From Nanobdellota archaeon (lineage in GTDB: Archaea; Nanobdellota; Nanobdellia; Woesearchaeales; UBA9642), in NCBI GenBank assembly GCA_021813435.1, contig JAKAKR010000007.1, positions 1-64,000 on the forward strand: a stretch of 64,000 bases of DNA, in the 5' to 3' direction. Below are positions 30,401-37,874 of this stretch, one piece after another. Numbering within the stretch: position 1 is the stretch's first letter; the number at the start of each line of letters is the position of its first letter. Below the pieces are notes generated by a model that saw nothing but the letters and a program-made list of their open reading frames with translations, was not told the origin of the DNA and ran no database searches. The translations under genes and the position numbers were made by a program.

Positions 30401-31475
30401 GAATGCCAATGTGTATGCAATCACTTTCTCCGGGAATGTGAACGTCCAGCGCGGATATTTTAGCTATGCTGCAGGTACGGGAACTGCAAGCGCTACTGTC
30501 TCGACATTCAATCTGAATAATTCTATGGCATGGAATCCTGTGCTTACGAGCCGTATGGCTGATAGTTCCACCACTACTGCTATCGAGTCATCATTCCAAT
30601 TGTTGAACTTATCCTCCTCGACAACTATTGACGGTTCCCGCTCTGAAACTGCAGGTGCTGCAGGTGGCGAATGGGAGATTATCGATTGGATACCGCTTCA
30701 TGCGCCAACTGTTGATTCAATGACTGTTGATGATGGTCTGGCGCCATCCGGGGAAGTCATCCTCTCTGCGGGATCCACGCGACCAGTCAACTGCACGATT
30801 GCAGCTTCGGATATTGAAGGCGCAAGCGCTATAATGAATGCATCTGCAACATTTTATTATTACTTAAACAAATCTTCTGACCCGAATGATAATACGGTAC
30901 ATTATACGAACGCTTCGTGTAGTGTGGTAGGCAGTAATGCGACGAGTAAAATATTCTTCTGCGCATTTGATGTGTACTATTATGCAAATAATGGGACATG
31001 GAATTGTAATGCGACTGTTTACAACATTTATTCTTATTTTTCCAGTAGCAATGCGTCAGTCACCATCGATCCGTTGTATGCAGTCCATCTTACTGACGGA
31101 CTCAACTTCGGACCGGTTGAGGCCGGTTTTTCCTCGAGCGAATTTGCGACAAACATCACGAATCTTGGCAATATGCCGCTCAATATCACTGTGCAGGGCT
31201 ACGCGCAGACTCCGGGGGACGCTATGGGGATGAACTGTTCTGATTTGACGAATATCTCGATTAGCGCTATAGGCTTTTCAGGAACGAGCGGATCATTTAC
31301 CAGTAAGACGCTGCTTACGGGCGCTGTGCAGATGACAAATCTCCAATTATCAAAACAGACCAGTGCACTGCCGATCAATCAATCTGTCTACTGGCAGATT
31401 GTGCCAACGCCTGCCGTTGGATCCTCTACGCGAACATGTGAGGGTTACATTATCTTTAGTGGGGAGACGCAATGA
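27474..31475 (+). CDS. Giant secreted protein: LVIVD-like propeller, Ig repeats, C-terminal B-module
   Basis: 1333 residues from GTG 27474; a TATA box AAAATATAAAAAG about 30 bases upstream suits a leaderless start there. ATG 27585 would instead begin directly at the signal core (MISVALLFFFLMIILLPIVHA). Residues ~60-420 form repeated beta units with GS..T and L..V..T patterns like LVIVD propellers. Three Ig-like repeats follow (~430-720), each with an identical core that reads NCSLWTNYSGVW. A unique beta region spans ~736-1075, and a B-module ~1080-1333 (YYYANNGTWNCNA, PLYAVHLTDGLNFG, YWQI...CEGYIIFS). Heavily sequon-rich. Confidence 0.85.
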   Translation: MSGLSLKGSLINNIDKDIARHNAWCGITVSYTTTIRCMISVALLFFFLMIILLPIVHANPLSMGLAGTYQNNAPPGSLDGARGMQVDAVRSIAFVSSNTDASLTAINFSNPFNLSVYGSVTNAAPPGSLDGIWFGTLDLATNIFYAPSATDSTTAWYNISTGTFVFLNDTAADTAGAGSQQGEYDVVIVNTGSTKWLLTGGTTDSYVSSFNVTNPRVRPTVVGSFTDTSGACTVRGLTQMYNIPGTTLVVVASTTSSYVTVLNVSAAGAITCIGSGYTDTAGAGSIQGFTSFFYENSTGYLYVPGTTDSYLTILTNITTGTPTLVGSVGGLTTITSVAVSPTDFNGKKYAFVGSTSAGRGISIVDVTNPAAPTIAGNFNQTSGTCVYNGVYSLRALGNYLYATSSADACFYAIKLIDDPTNITLSSPYDGYYNDTDIFVNLTFTAAVSDTDGLVNCSLWTNYSGVWSLNQTQSVGGVSNVTSFNLTGLTNTTFIWNIECHDIFSHSTFSAAANTVTLNWTDTPPSVALSSPINGYTNSVAQFVNLTFNATVSDDHGLVNCSLWTNYSGVWSLNQTQSVGGVSNVTSFNLTDLTNKTFVWNIQCFDNGLQSTFASTNRTVTLNWNPAVDTPPAVSLSSPPAGYTNDTAQFVNITFTAIVSDDLGLVNCSLWTNYSGVWSLNQTQSVGGVSNSTSFTLNNLSNTTFIWNIQCFDNGLHSTFGSTNRTVILNWTPPLVGNFSVQTYFISLGSGVSSGFIPFIGGQTDFNAVPFVTMRMSATTPNWNYFLPDVYFNSTGIIVTRNGGTGAVMDLNINVVQFDPATVRVQSGIFTLGAGSTSATASIGSPVDLSRAALLFYYNTTSGSTIYNSNTVMGNISDVNQLNFSVAGTVGTKSGHWYVFESLDGGFSVQKTTLNFASSDTSATGTISFIDTGKTFLIASYITSEAQDDPRDGSLYVALTDSTTVTGTRLGVPVATLNANVYAITFSGNVNVQRGYFSYAAGTGTASATVSTFNLNNSMAWNPVLTSRMADSSTTTAIESSFQLLNLSSSTTIDGSRSETAGAAGGEWEIIDWIPLHAPTVDSMTVDDGLAPSGEVILSAGSTRPVNCTIAASDIEGASAIMNASATFYYYLNKSSDPNDNTVHYTNASCSVVGSNATSKIFFCAFDVYYYANNGTWNCNATVYNIYSYFSSSNASVTIDPLYAVHLTDGLNFGPVEAGFSSSEFATNITNLGNMPLNITVQGYAQTPGDAMGMNCSDLTNISISAIGFSGTSGSFTSKTLLTGAVQMTNLQLSKQTSALPINQSVYWQIVPTPAVGSSTRTCEGYIIFSGETQ
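28827..29533 (+). repeat. Three identical 74-base blocks inside the giant gene
   Basis: The block starting GGGCTTGTTAATTGTTCTTT and ending GTGTTGGCGG occurs at 28827, 29139 and 29460 without a mismatch, at spacings of 312 and 321 bases. The sequence between blocks is clearly diverged in both DNA and protein. This suggests recent gene conversion or selection confined to one segment of each Ig repeat. Confidence 0.85.
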
Positions 31476-31595
31476 TTGTTACCTCTTTTCCTTGCACGTT
31501 GCATATCTCTTGCATACTGCGCATGCCGCTCAAAATCCTGCAGAGTATAAAACTATATAAATACCGGATATACGAAGCACTACTGTGGTGAGTTT

Positions 31596-32837
31596 ATGAA
31601 AAATAATCGTGACATATCTCGTGACATATCAGTTGTTTCTGCATCATTCATCCTCATCGTTGCACTATCGCTTTTTATCATCGCAACTCCTCGCGTACAC
31701 GCAGTCAGTCTCTCAGTCACTAAGGCAGTCATGAATTATGACAATGTGCTGCGCGGAGGATACGCTGAGGATACTGTCTATGTCTCAACTGACGCAGATA
31801 TCAATATCCCGCTCGATTATGAAGTCATCGGAGACTTGAAAGGTTGGATCTTTTTCGAACCAGACCTTAACGCGTCCAATACGACTATCTTTATCAATCG
31901 GACAACAGTGCAGCCGATCAAGATTATTGTCAAGCCGCCGGTTGATGCACGTCCAGGAAATTATTCTGGCGGCGTGCGGATCATCACCGGAACCATCAAC
32001 AAGCCTGGCGGGCAGTATGGTTCGCAATTGCAGGCCGCTTTCCTCATCCGGATCCAGATTGCAGTGACCGGTACTGAGCATCTTGCATGTGATTTTAGCG
32101 GGATCACTATCGCAGATGCAGAGATCGGTCAACCGCTCGAGTACAGCATGACGGTCAGTAATTCAGGCAATGTCCGGATTACACCGAATGTTTCTATCGA
32201 TATCTGGAATCAGGATCAGACAAAATTCTTGGGGACGCAGGCATTGACGTTCAACAATCAGGAGGTGCTGCCGACAACGCAGCAGGCATTCTCTGCGCGT
32301 TTTGACAATCCGCTCCGTATCGGGCAATACTGGGCGTACGTGACCCTCAGCCCCTGCCAGAAGTCTGATCTCGTATCTTTTAATGTCGTGGAGAAAGGAA
32401 CAATCGCAGACAAGGGCGAATTGCTCCGCGTCGAGAACAAGCCCTGGGCAGCAATCGGCGAGGCAGTGCCTATCACTGCAGTGTTTCGCAACAATGGCGC
32501 GCGAACAGTCTCTGCAAAGATCAAAGGAACCATCACGCTCGACGGCAAGATTGTACAGGTCATTGACACTGACTTCTATGACGTCGATCCCGGAGAGACA
32601 AAAAATATTGACTACTATTTCACCCCAAAAAAATTCGGGCAATACTATATTTCTGCACGGGTCCTCTACAACAATAAACTCAGTTTCGAGAAGAGCTCGA
32701 TTCTGAACGTGAACAGTGGGCAGGAAGCGCAGGGATTTAATGCAATCTATATCATTATCATCCTTGCCATCATCATCATTGTCCTCTTCCTTCTCATCAA
32801 GATCCGGAAGAGAAAACAGCACATACGAAGGTGGTGA
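31596..32837 (+). CDS. Surface protein with Ig/CARDB-like domains and C-terminal TM anchor
   Basis: 413 residues. The signal peptide ends RVHA; the mature start VSLSVTKAVMNYDNVLRGGYAEDTVYVST is an Ig-like domain that resembles the N-terminal domain of membrane-anchored chaperone-like surface proteins. Two further beta domains (about 165-260 and 270-370, the second with FRNNGARTV and PGETKNIDY, CARDB-like) precede a TM helix IYIIIILAIIIIVLFLLIKI and a basic tail KIRKRKQHIRRW, i.e. type I topology. It overlaps closely with the HAD gene downstream (4 bases to its ATG). Confidence 0.85.
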   Translation: MKNNRDISRDISVVSASFILIVALSLFIIATPRVHAVSLSVTKAVMNYDNVLRGGYAEDTVYVSTDADINIPLDYEVIGDLKGWIFFEPDLNASNTTIFINRTTVQPIKIIVKPPVDARPGNYSGGVRIITGTINKPGGQYGSQLQAAFLIRIQIAVTGTEHLACDFSGITIADAEIGQPLEYSMTVSNSGNVRITPNVSIDIWNQDQTKFLGTQALTFNNQEVLPTTQQAFSARFDNPLRIGQYWAYVTLSPCQKSDLVSFNVVEKGTIADKGELLRVENKPWAAIGEAVPITAVFRNNGARTVSAKIKGTITLDGKIVQVIDTDFYDVDPGETKNIDYYFTPKKFGQYYISARVLYNNKLSFEKSSILNVNSGQEAQGFNAIYIIIILAIIIIVLFLLIKIRKRKQHIRRW

Positions 32838-32840
32838 TTG

Positions 32841-33671
32841 ATGCATATGAATATCCTTAATCTCTTCAAGAAAAAGGACGCTGTGCCGCTTAAACTCGTC
32901 TGTTTTGACCTGGATAATACCCTTTGCGAGTACGATGCTGCTGAGGCAGAGACTGAAGCGTATATTGCAGATATGATCTATGCAGATTTCCTGCAGCACA
33001 AAAAACATCCTGCGCGTGCAAAAAAGGCAAAGACAGTGCGCCAGTCAAAGAGCAGCACTGCACTGACCCTTTCTGCAATTCTCAAAGCATTCAATGAGTC
33101 AAAACACGCGCATATGCACAAGGACTTGGAGCCCGAACAATTCTCACGGGGGCTTTGGCTTGCAGAGACGCTACAAAAACTTCCGGTAACGATAACTCCT
33201 GCGCGCATAAAAACACTGAGCGCAGCGTATGAGAAGGCATACTGGGATTTTCTGATTCCGAAACTGAAATTATACCCGCACACCCTTGAGACACTACAGG
33301 CATTGAAGAATAAAGGAATCATCACCGCATGCCTCACCGATTCTGACGGTGAGAAAGGGATAAAGATCAGAAGGATGGTGTATCTTGGTCTTGACAAGTA
33401 TCTTGATTTTATCATCACGACCGATGACACCAAAAAAAACAAACCTGCAATAGAGAATTGGGAGTACCTGCTCAAGGCAGTCGGGGTCTTAGGGAAAGAG
33501 TGCATGATGGTCGGCGATCATCCGGACATTGATCTTCTCGTGCCAAAAGGGCTTGGCTTTAGGACCGTCTGGACAAAGGAGCACTTCAATACCAGTACGC
33601 ACTTCAAGTACGTCGACCATGAAATCCATCACATCAGCGATGTCGAAAAGATTGCAAAGAAATATGCCTAA
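32841..33671 (+). CDS. HAD-superfamily hydrolase
   Basis: 276 residues from ATG 32841. All HAD motifs are visible: nucleophile motif FDLDNTL (Asp pair), motif II LTDSD, the lysine of motif III in KKNKP and motif IV MVGDHPDIDLL. A helical cap with a basic insertion (HARAKKAKTVRQSKS) lies between motifs I and II. It is probably a phosphatase on a small metabolite; the substrate cannot be read from sequence. It starts directly after the surface-protein gene, so the two may be co-transcribed. Confidence 0.9.
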   Translation: MHMNILNLFKKKDAVPLKLVCFDLDNTLCEYDAAEAETEAYIADMIYADFLQHKKHPARAKKAKTVRQSKSSTALTLSAILKAFNESKHAHMHKDLEPEQFSRGLWLAETLQKLPVTITPARIKTLSAAYEKAYWDFLIPKLKLYPHTLETLQALKNKGIITACLTDSDGEKGIKIRRMVYLGLDKYLDFIITTDDTKKNKPAIENWEYLLKAVGVLGKECMMVGDHPDIDLLVPKGLGFRTVWTKEHFNTSTHFKYVDHEIHHISDVEKIAKKYA

Positions 33672-33702
33672 CGATTATGATCGTTGTAGCAATGGCGCTA
33701 TC

Positions 33703-34191
33703 TTACTCATTCACCACGACAAGTTTTCTTGATTTGGAAACATAATTCATGATTCTTCCGTCCTTCCACTTGCCGCAGCCGAGAATATCATCCTTTTGGG
33801 TGATAGGATTATGGTATGCGACAATGATAAAACTGTTGCCGGGATTTTCTTCATAGGGGATATCGCTGCCCTTGATCCAGCTAAGCATTTCTTCGCGCGC
33901 AATATGCACGATGCCTTTTGTTGCGCTTTGCGCGATTATCTGCGCGCCTTCAATACTGAGCCGGATGCTCTCATTATAGAGTTCCCCGAAGTAGACGCCC
34001 ATGGCATCAATGCGCAAAAGGTCCAGATCAATTTGTCCGACATCCTTGGAGAGAAGATAGATGCGATTATCCTTGTTCATGAGAAAAATATACTCGAGTT
34101 CCTCGCGCGATACCACGTAGTCGAACTGCGCTTCAAGTTTCTCGAGAATATGCTTCACATCACGGGTATTGAGTATCTTGAGGTTTTGCAT
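33703..34191 (-). CDS. Nip7-like PUA-domain protein
   Basis: 162 residues. The first half (ILEKLEAQFDYVV...IYLLSKDVGQIDLDLL..DAMGVYFGEL) matches a Nip7-type pre-PUA domain. The second half has the PUA core (GIVHIAREEMLSWIKGSDIP, FIIVAYHNPITQKDDILGCGKWK). Such proteins bind rRNA precursors or tRNA during ribosome biogenesis. The ATG follows the stop codon of infB with no gap (TAA-ATG), so the two form an operon and a translational role fits. Confidence 0.65.
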   Translation of the reverse strand: MQNLKILNTRDVKHILEKLEAQFDYVVSREELEYIFLMNKDNRIYLLSKDVGQIDLDLLRIDAMGVYFGELYNESIRLSIEGAQIIAQSATKGIVHIAREEMLSWIKGSDIPYEENPGNSFIIVAYHNPITQKDDILGCGKWKDGRIMNYVSKSRKLVVVNE

Positions 34192-36090
34192 TTATACGCC
34201 CCAGACTGGATTGTTTTTCCGCATGATCTCTGCGATCTCCCGTAGGACTTCGACTTCATCTTTACCCAAATATTTGGTGAGTATCTTGATCTTGCGGAAT
34301 TCTGCTTCAGGGATGGATGAATAATAGATTTCTCCCTCGCTGATCTGCCTGCCGATGGTTGCGCCTGGAAGTGATAATGCAAACTGGTCCTTCTTTTCTG
34401 CAAGACTGATGCTCTCCTTGTTCTTTTGCATCTCCTTGATACTGCCGATGATTGTTCCGTCTGACTTCATGAGCGGCATCCCTGGCCGTGCTTTTCCGAC
34501 GAGAATTTCTGCGCCAAAGACTGCAGGGTTGCTTGCGCGGAATGTATGATGCGTGAGGAATTCGATCTTGCAGGGCCTCGTGAGTCCTTCAAGCTCTTTT
34601 TCCTCGATCCGGCGTCCCTCACTTGTTTTCCACTGCTCATAATCCTCAATGATCTTATAGATGATGGTGTTGGTGATGATCTTTACTTTCTCATTCTTTA
34701 TCGATGAGTCCATGGTGATATTGAACCCGAGTATTGCAGTCTCCAAAGGATCCTTTTCATAATTGGATTCTGCGTCAGTGATATCTTTCTTAGTGATATT
34801 GCCGACTGATGCCTTGCGGATCATGATGCCTTTGTTCTTGAGGAGCTTGATGAGCGCTTCAAGGCTTCCGATAGTGTCTGCCTTGACGACCACGCCTTCT
34901 TTATCGGTCTCGATCATGACTTCCTCGACTTCTGCCTGCACTGCATGTTTTGCAGCGTCAATCTCTGCAGGCGTGCCACTTGACGGCAACGCGATGATGG
35001 GCATTCCTGCAATGACAGTGTCGATATTTGGCGCGCTGATCCTCACGCCGCTTGATGCGACGACTTCCCTGCTGCTCGAAAATCTTGCTTTCTTGTCGCG
35101 CATATCAAGCAGCTGTCGCGGCTCGAACAATCCTTTGACCTTGGTGACAATGGGTTGGTCAAGCCCGCCGATCATGAGTGTATCTCCAATTCTGATCATT
35201 CCATCGTAGATGATTGCGTCAAGGCACATCCCCATACCCTCGACTGCCTTTACCTCAAGGATGGTTCCCTTGCCTGTTGATTTGCTGTCGATATTGCATT
35301 GGAGGCTGCTTTCAAGATATTTCTGGGTGAGACCGGTAAGTACCATCAATAGCTTAGGGATGCCGATGCCGCGCTTTGCTGCGCACGGGACAATCGCAAT
35401 CTGCTTGGTGAAGTCTGCGCGATCAAAACGTTCGGATTCCATGCCAAATTTCTCGTTGATGTAGGCCACGATCGTGTAGAGTTTCTCCTCTATTTTTTGC
35501 TGGACAAAGGGATCCTGGGCATTCAGGTTTGCAATAAGCGATTTGCCCTTTAATTCCGGAATAACCTTGAATCCATCCACAAGATCAATCTTGTTTAATG
35601 CAATGACAAATGGTGTCTTGTAAGTCCTGAGAATTTCGAGCGCCTCAACAGTCTGCGGCTTGAACCCTTCATTGATGTCAACGACAAGAATCGCAATGTC
35701 TGCAAGGTTTCCCCCGCGCTTGCGCAAGGATGTGAATGCTTCGTGCCCGGGCGTATCGATAAACAATAATCCTGGGATGATGAACTCCATTTTGACCCCG
35801 AGGGTATCCGTGAACCGTTTGATGGTGTCGACCGGTACAGTCGATGCGCCGATGGCCTGCGTGATTCCGCCTGCCTCGCCGTCAATAATAGCGGTATTTC
35901 TGATCTTGTCAAGAATGGATGACTTTCCATGATCGACATGACCAAGGACTGCAATGATCGGCGAGCGGCAACTTCCCATAACCTTACGAAACGAGAATGG
36001 TTTTTTAAATGTTCTGGTCGTGTGCTCTTCCCTGTTGTGAGGCATTTGTGTTTTGATAGCGTGCCTTTCTTGGCGTAGTATCTTCTGCAA
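34192..36090 (-). CDS. infB: Translation initiation factor aIF5B (IF2-type GTPase)
   Basis: 632 residues; archaeal aIF5B is about 600. It promotes subunit joining and placement of initiator tRNA. G1 is GHVDHGKSS, G2 GITQAIGAS, G3 DTPGHEAF, G4 NKID. The beta-barrel domain II and the IF2 domain III/IV follow (FLTHHTFRASNPAVFGAEILVGKARPG..). The N-terminal ~38 residues are a basic extension; MGSCRSPIIAVLGHVDHGKSS is a possible later start. No intein is present at the usual P-loop site. Confidence 0.95.
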   Translation of the reverse strand: MQKILRQERHAIKTQMPHNREEHTTRTFKKPFSFRKVMGSCRSPIIAVLGHVDHGKSSILDKIRNTAIIDGEAGGITQAIGASTVPVDTIKRFTDTLGVKMEFIIPGLLFIDTPGHEAFTSLRKRGGNLADIAILVVDINEGFKPQTVEALEILRTYKTPFVIALNKIDLVDGFKVIPELKGKSLIANLNAQDPFVQQKIEEKLYTIVAYINEKFGMESERFDRADFTKQIAIVPCAAKRGIGIPKLLMVLTGLTQKYLESSLQCNIDSKSTGKGTILEVKAVEGMGMCLDAIIYDGMIRIGDTLMIGGLDQPIVTKVKGLFEPRQLLDMRDKKARFSSSREVVASSGVRISAPNIDTVIAGMPIIALPSSGTPAEIDAAKHAVQAEVEEVMIETDKEGVVVKADTIGSLEALIKLLKNKGIMIRKASVGNITKKDITDAESNYEKDPLETAILGFNITMDSSIKNEKVKIITNTIIYKIIEDYEQWKTSEGRRIEEKELEGLTRPCKIEFLTHHTFRASNPAVFGAEILVGKARPGMPLMKSDGTIIGSIKEMQKNKESISLAEKKDQFALSLPGATIGRQISEGEIYYSSIPEAEFRKIKILTKYLGKDEVEVLREIAEIMRKNNPVWGV

Positions 36091-36125
36091 TCGTTCCTTT
36101 TGTGTTCAATTCATGGGAACGAAAA

Positions 36126-36134
36126 AATTTATAT
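36126..36134 (+). promoter_or_regulatory. TATA box, leaderless promoter of gene 36157
   Basis: AAATTTATATG lies about 27 bases before the ATG at 36157, which fits a leaderless message. Confidence 0.5.
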
Positions 36135-36156
36135 GCTCCTCTAGTTTCTGTAGGTC

Positions 36157-36873
36157 ATGGATACTGAGATCAGGACCATCGCAGCGTATTGCAAAAAGAA
36201 CCTTGACTTGTCCCATGCGACGCTTTCTGAAGAATATTTCTACAATAGTCTTCCCTGCTGTGTTATTGATGCGGTCTATTCTATCGGAGTCACCTATACT
36301 GCGACAAGAAATGTGGTCAAGCGGTATTGCGATTATTTTAACCTGCGCAAAATCCGTGCAGATATGACTGCGCTCCCTGCAATCGAAGCGCAGGAATCGA
36401 TAACAGATTTCTGCAATGCCTATACTAATCGGGGAACTTCTTTTTTTACTGATACTGTTTTTATGAATAGGCAAAGGACGTCAACAGTACGCGGCATCCT
36501 CAAAGCAGAAGCAGTCTATGATTTTTGCAGGGTGTTGCAGAATCATGGCGTGAACTATTTTCAAGATGTGCCAAAGGCATTATCGGACGCCACATTCGAG
36601 AGCGAGATAAAGATGATATCCGGCCAAAAATCAGGGATATCCCTGAAATATTTCTTTATGCTTGCAGGATCAGATGATATGGTAAAACCTGATCGGATGA
36701 TTATACGATTTCTCGAAAGAACACTTGAACGGAGAGTCGGTCTTGAAGAGGCACAGCTATTCATTCAGAAAACGAGCGAAGTTCTTGCACAAACCTATCC
36801 TTCTCTAAACCCGCGACTTTTAGATCATTGTGTGTGGAATTTTCAGCGCAACATAACCCCGACCAAATCATAA
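36157..36873 (+). CDS. Helical protein, possibly HhH-GPD-like
   Basis: 238 residues, all predicted alpha-helical, no signal. The segment ISGQKSGISLKYFFMLAGSDDMVKPDRMIIRFL recalls a hypothetical family whose fold resembles HhH-GPD DNA glycosylases (hairpin-like G-x-K/S-G-I followed by a helix and an Asp), but I cannot point to a sure catalytic residue. The other half carries YNSLPCCVIDAVYSIGV..Y. Neighbours (aIF5B divergent, zinc ribbon downstream) do not define a role. Treat as unknown with a weak DNA-repair hint. Confidence 0.75.
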   Translation: MDTEIRTIAAYCKKNLDLSHATLSEEYFYNSLPCCVIDAVYSIGVTYTATRNVVKRYCDYFNLRKIRADMTALPAIEAQESITDFCNAYTNRGTSFFTDTVFMNRQRTSTVRGILKAEAVYDFCRVLQNHGVNYFQDVPKALSDATFESEIKMISGQKSGISLKYFFMLAGSDDMVKPDRMIIRFLERTLERRVGLEEAQLFIQKTSEVLAQTYPSLNPRLLDHCVWNFQRNITPTKS

Positions 36874-36905
36874 TCTTTTTAAACAAATATCACCCTGAAG
36901 AGGTT

Positions 36906-37010
36906 ATGATCTGCCCCGTATGCCTCGGGGATAATGTGACAGAGGCGCATAACGTCGAGAAGAACACCTACTCGTACACGTGCGACGACTGCCATTACTC
37001 CTGGGAATAA
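36906..37010 (+). CDS. 34-residue zinc-ribbon protein
   Basis: MICPVCLGDNVTEAHN then TYSYTCDDCHYSWE: two CxxC knuckles (C3/C6 and C26/C29) make one zinc ribbon and little else. ATG 36906 is preferred over the in-frame start at 36828, because a TATA box (TCTTTTTAAAC, about 36875-36885) sits about 25 bases before it and the longer form would overlap the upstream gene. It is a leaderless microprotein, perhaps an adaptor for RNA or DNA machinery. Confidence 0.7.
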   Translation: MICPVCLGDNVTEAHNVEKNTYSYTCDDCHYSWE

Positions 37011-37064
37011 AGGACATCATACCCTTGTTTCTTGAAGGATTCTTACGCTCGGCGAAAAAATAAC

Positions 37065-37073
37065 CTTTTTAAA
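37065..37073 (+). promoter_or_regulatory. TATA box of tRNA-Thr(TGT)
   Basis: CTTTTTAAAT lies about 26-30 bases upstream of the first base of the tRNA. Confidence 0.6.
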
Positions 37074-37098
37074 TGGCCTATAACTCTTTCCCATCAAT

Positions 37099-37185
37099 GC
37101 CTCTGTAGCATAGTAGCTATTGCGCGAGACTTGTAAACACATTCAAGCAATCTCGAGGTCGCGAGTGCAACTCTCGCCAGGGGCT
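37099..37185 (+). tRNA. tRNA-Thr (anticodon TGT) with 14-base intron
   Basis: The acceptor stem GCCTCTG/CAGGGGC pairs fully (one G-U) with discriminator T. The anticodon stem is CGAGA/TCTCG with loop CTTGTA...A, anticodon TGT. A 14-base intron (AACACATTCAAGCA) after position 37 is bounded by a 4-bp helix CTTG/CAAG and 3-base bulges TAA and CAA, a relaxed bulge-helix-bulge. The mature length is 73. The T-stem GCGAG/CTCGC encloses an unusual loop TGCAACT (G at 55), and the D-loop reads AGTAGCTA (C at 19). CCA is not encoded. Confidence 0.92.
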
Positions 37186-37283
37186 TTAGACGCTCAGAGT
37201 ATAATGATGGTAAATAAGGCGATTCAAATAATATAGTGCTTTTTGGGGGTAGGGCTTTGCACTTCAGAGTGCAAATCTTTTTT

Positions 37284-37839
37284 TTATAGATTTTCAAGAA
37301 TTTCTTTTGTAGAAATAATTTTTCCAACTTCTTGTGCAAATCTCTTGCAGTCATTTTTATGAACTGTCTTAGTTTGGCCTGCTGAAGCATCAGTTACTAA
37401 TATAGGCCATATTCTTCTATAAGCAGCATCAACCGCACTATGATAAACGCAGACTCCTGACCAGACTCCGCAAAAATATAATTCAGTTATTTTTTTTCTT
37501 CTTGCAATAATTCCATAATTCTGTATTAAAAAAAGCACTGTATTCAGGTTTTCTTATGATTTTATCGAATTTCGCTTGCTGAAGTTCCAATATGAGATTA
37601 CTGAGTTTTTCTTCAGAACTTTTTTTTTCTTCTCCCTGAAATGTATCTCCCCACAAATATATCATGATTGGATTTTTTCCATTCTTCTTTAGCGTTTCTG
37701 GAATAATATTAATAACAGGAAATTTTTTTTCTTTAAATGCTTTAATAAGCAATAATTGCTTTTTTATTATCGCCTTATTTGAATAAATATCCTTTGAATA
37801 TGCTTGAACCATATCTACAATAATTAACGCTTTCACCAT
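37284..37839 (-). pseudogene. Isochorismatase-like cysteine hydrolase, frameshifted in an A8 run
   Basis: Two overlapping frames together give one ~185-residue isochorismatase-family hydrolase. The first part (from 37839) has ALIIVDMVQAY with the catalytic Asp and KPEYSAFFNTEL with the Lys, and runs into a stop after KKKKNN. The second frame (to 37284) continues with ITELYFCGVWSGVCVYHSAVDAAY, holding the catalytic Cys. One base removed from the run of eight A (plus-strand T run at about 37489-37497) restores the frame. The cause may be mutation, sequencing error or slippage at the run. It follows the CDPS-like gene by 35 bases. AT-rich. Confidence 0.75.
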
Positions 37840-37874
37840 ATTAATACAAAGAAACTCATTTATTATAAATTTAT

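Noticed and set aside
32163-33008. 281-codon minus-strand frame
   Set aside because: Antisense to two well-supported genes (surface protein and HAD hydrolase); composition is not protein-like.
36828-36905. Longer start for the 34-residue zinc ribbon
   Set aside because: The extension overlaps the upstream gene out of frame, and the TATA box lies inside it.
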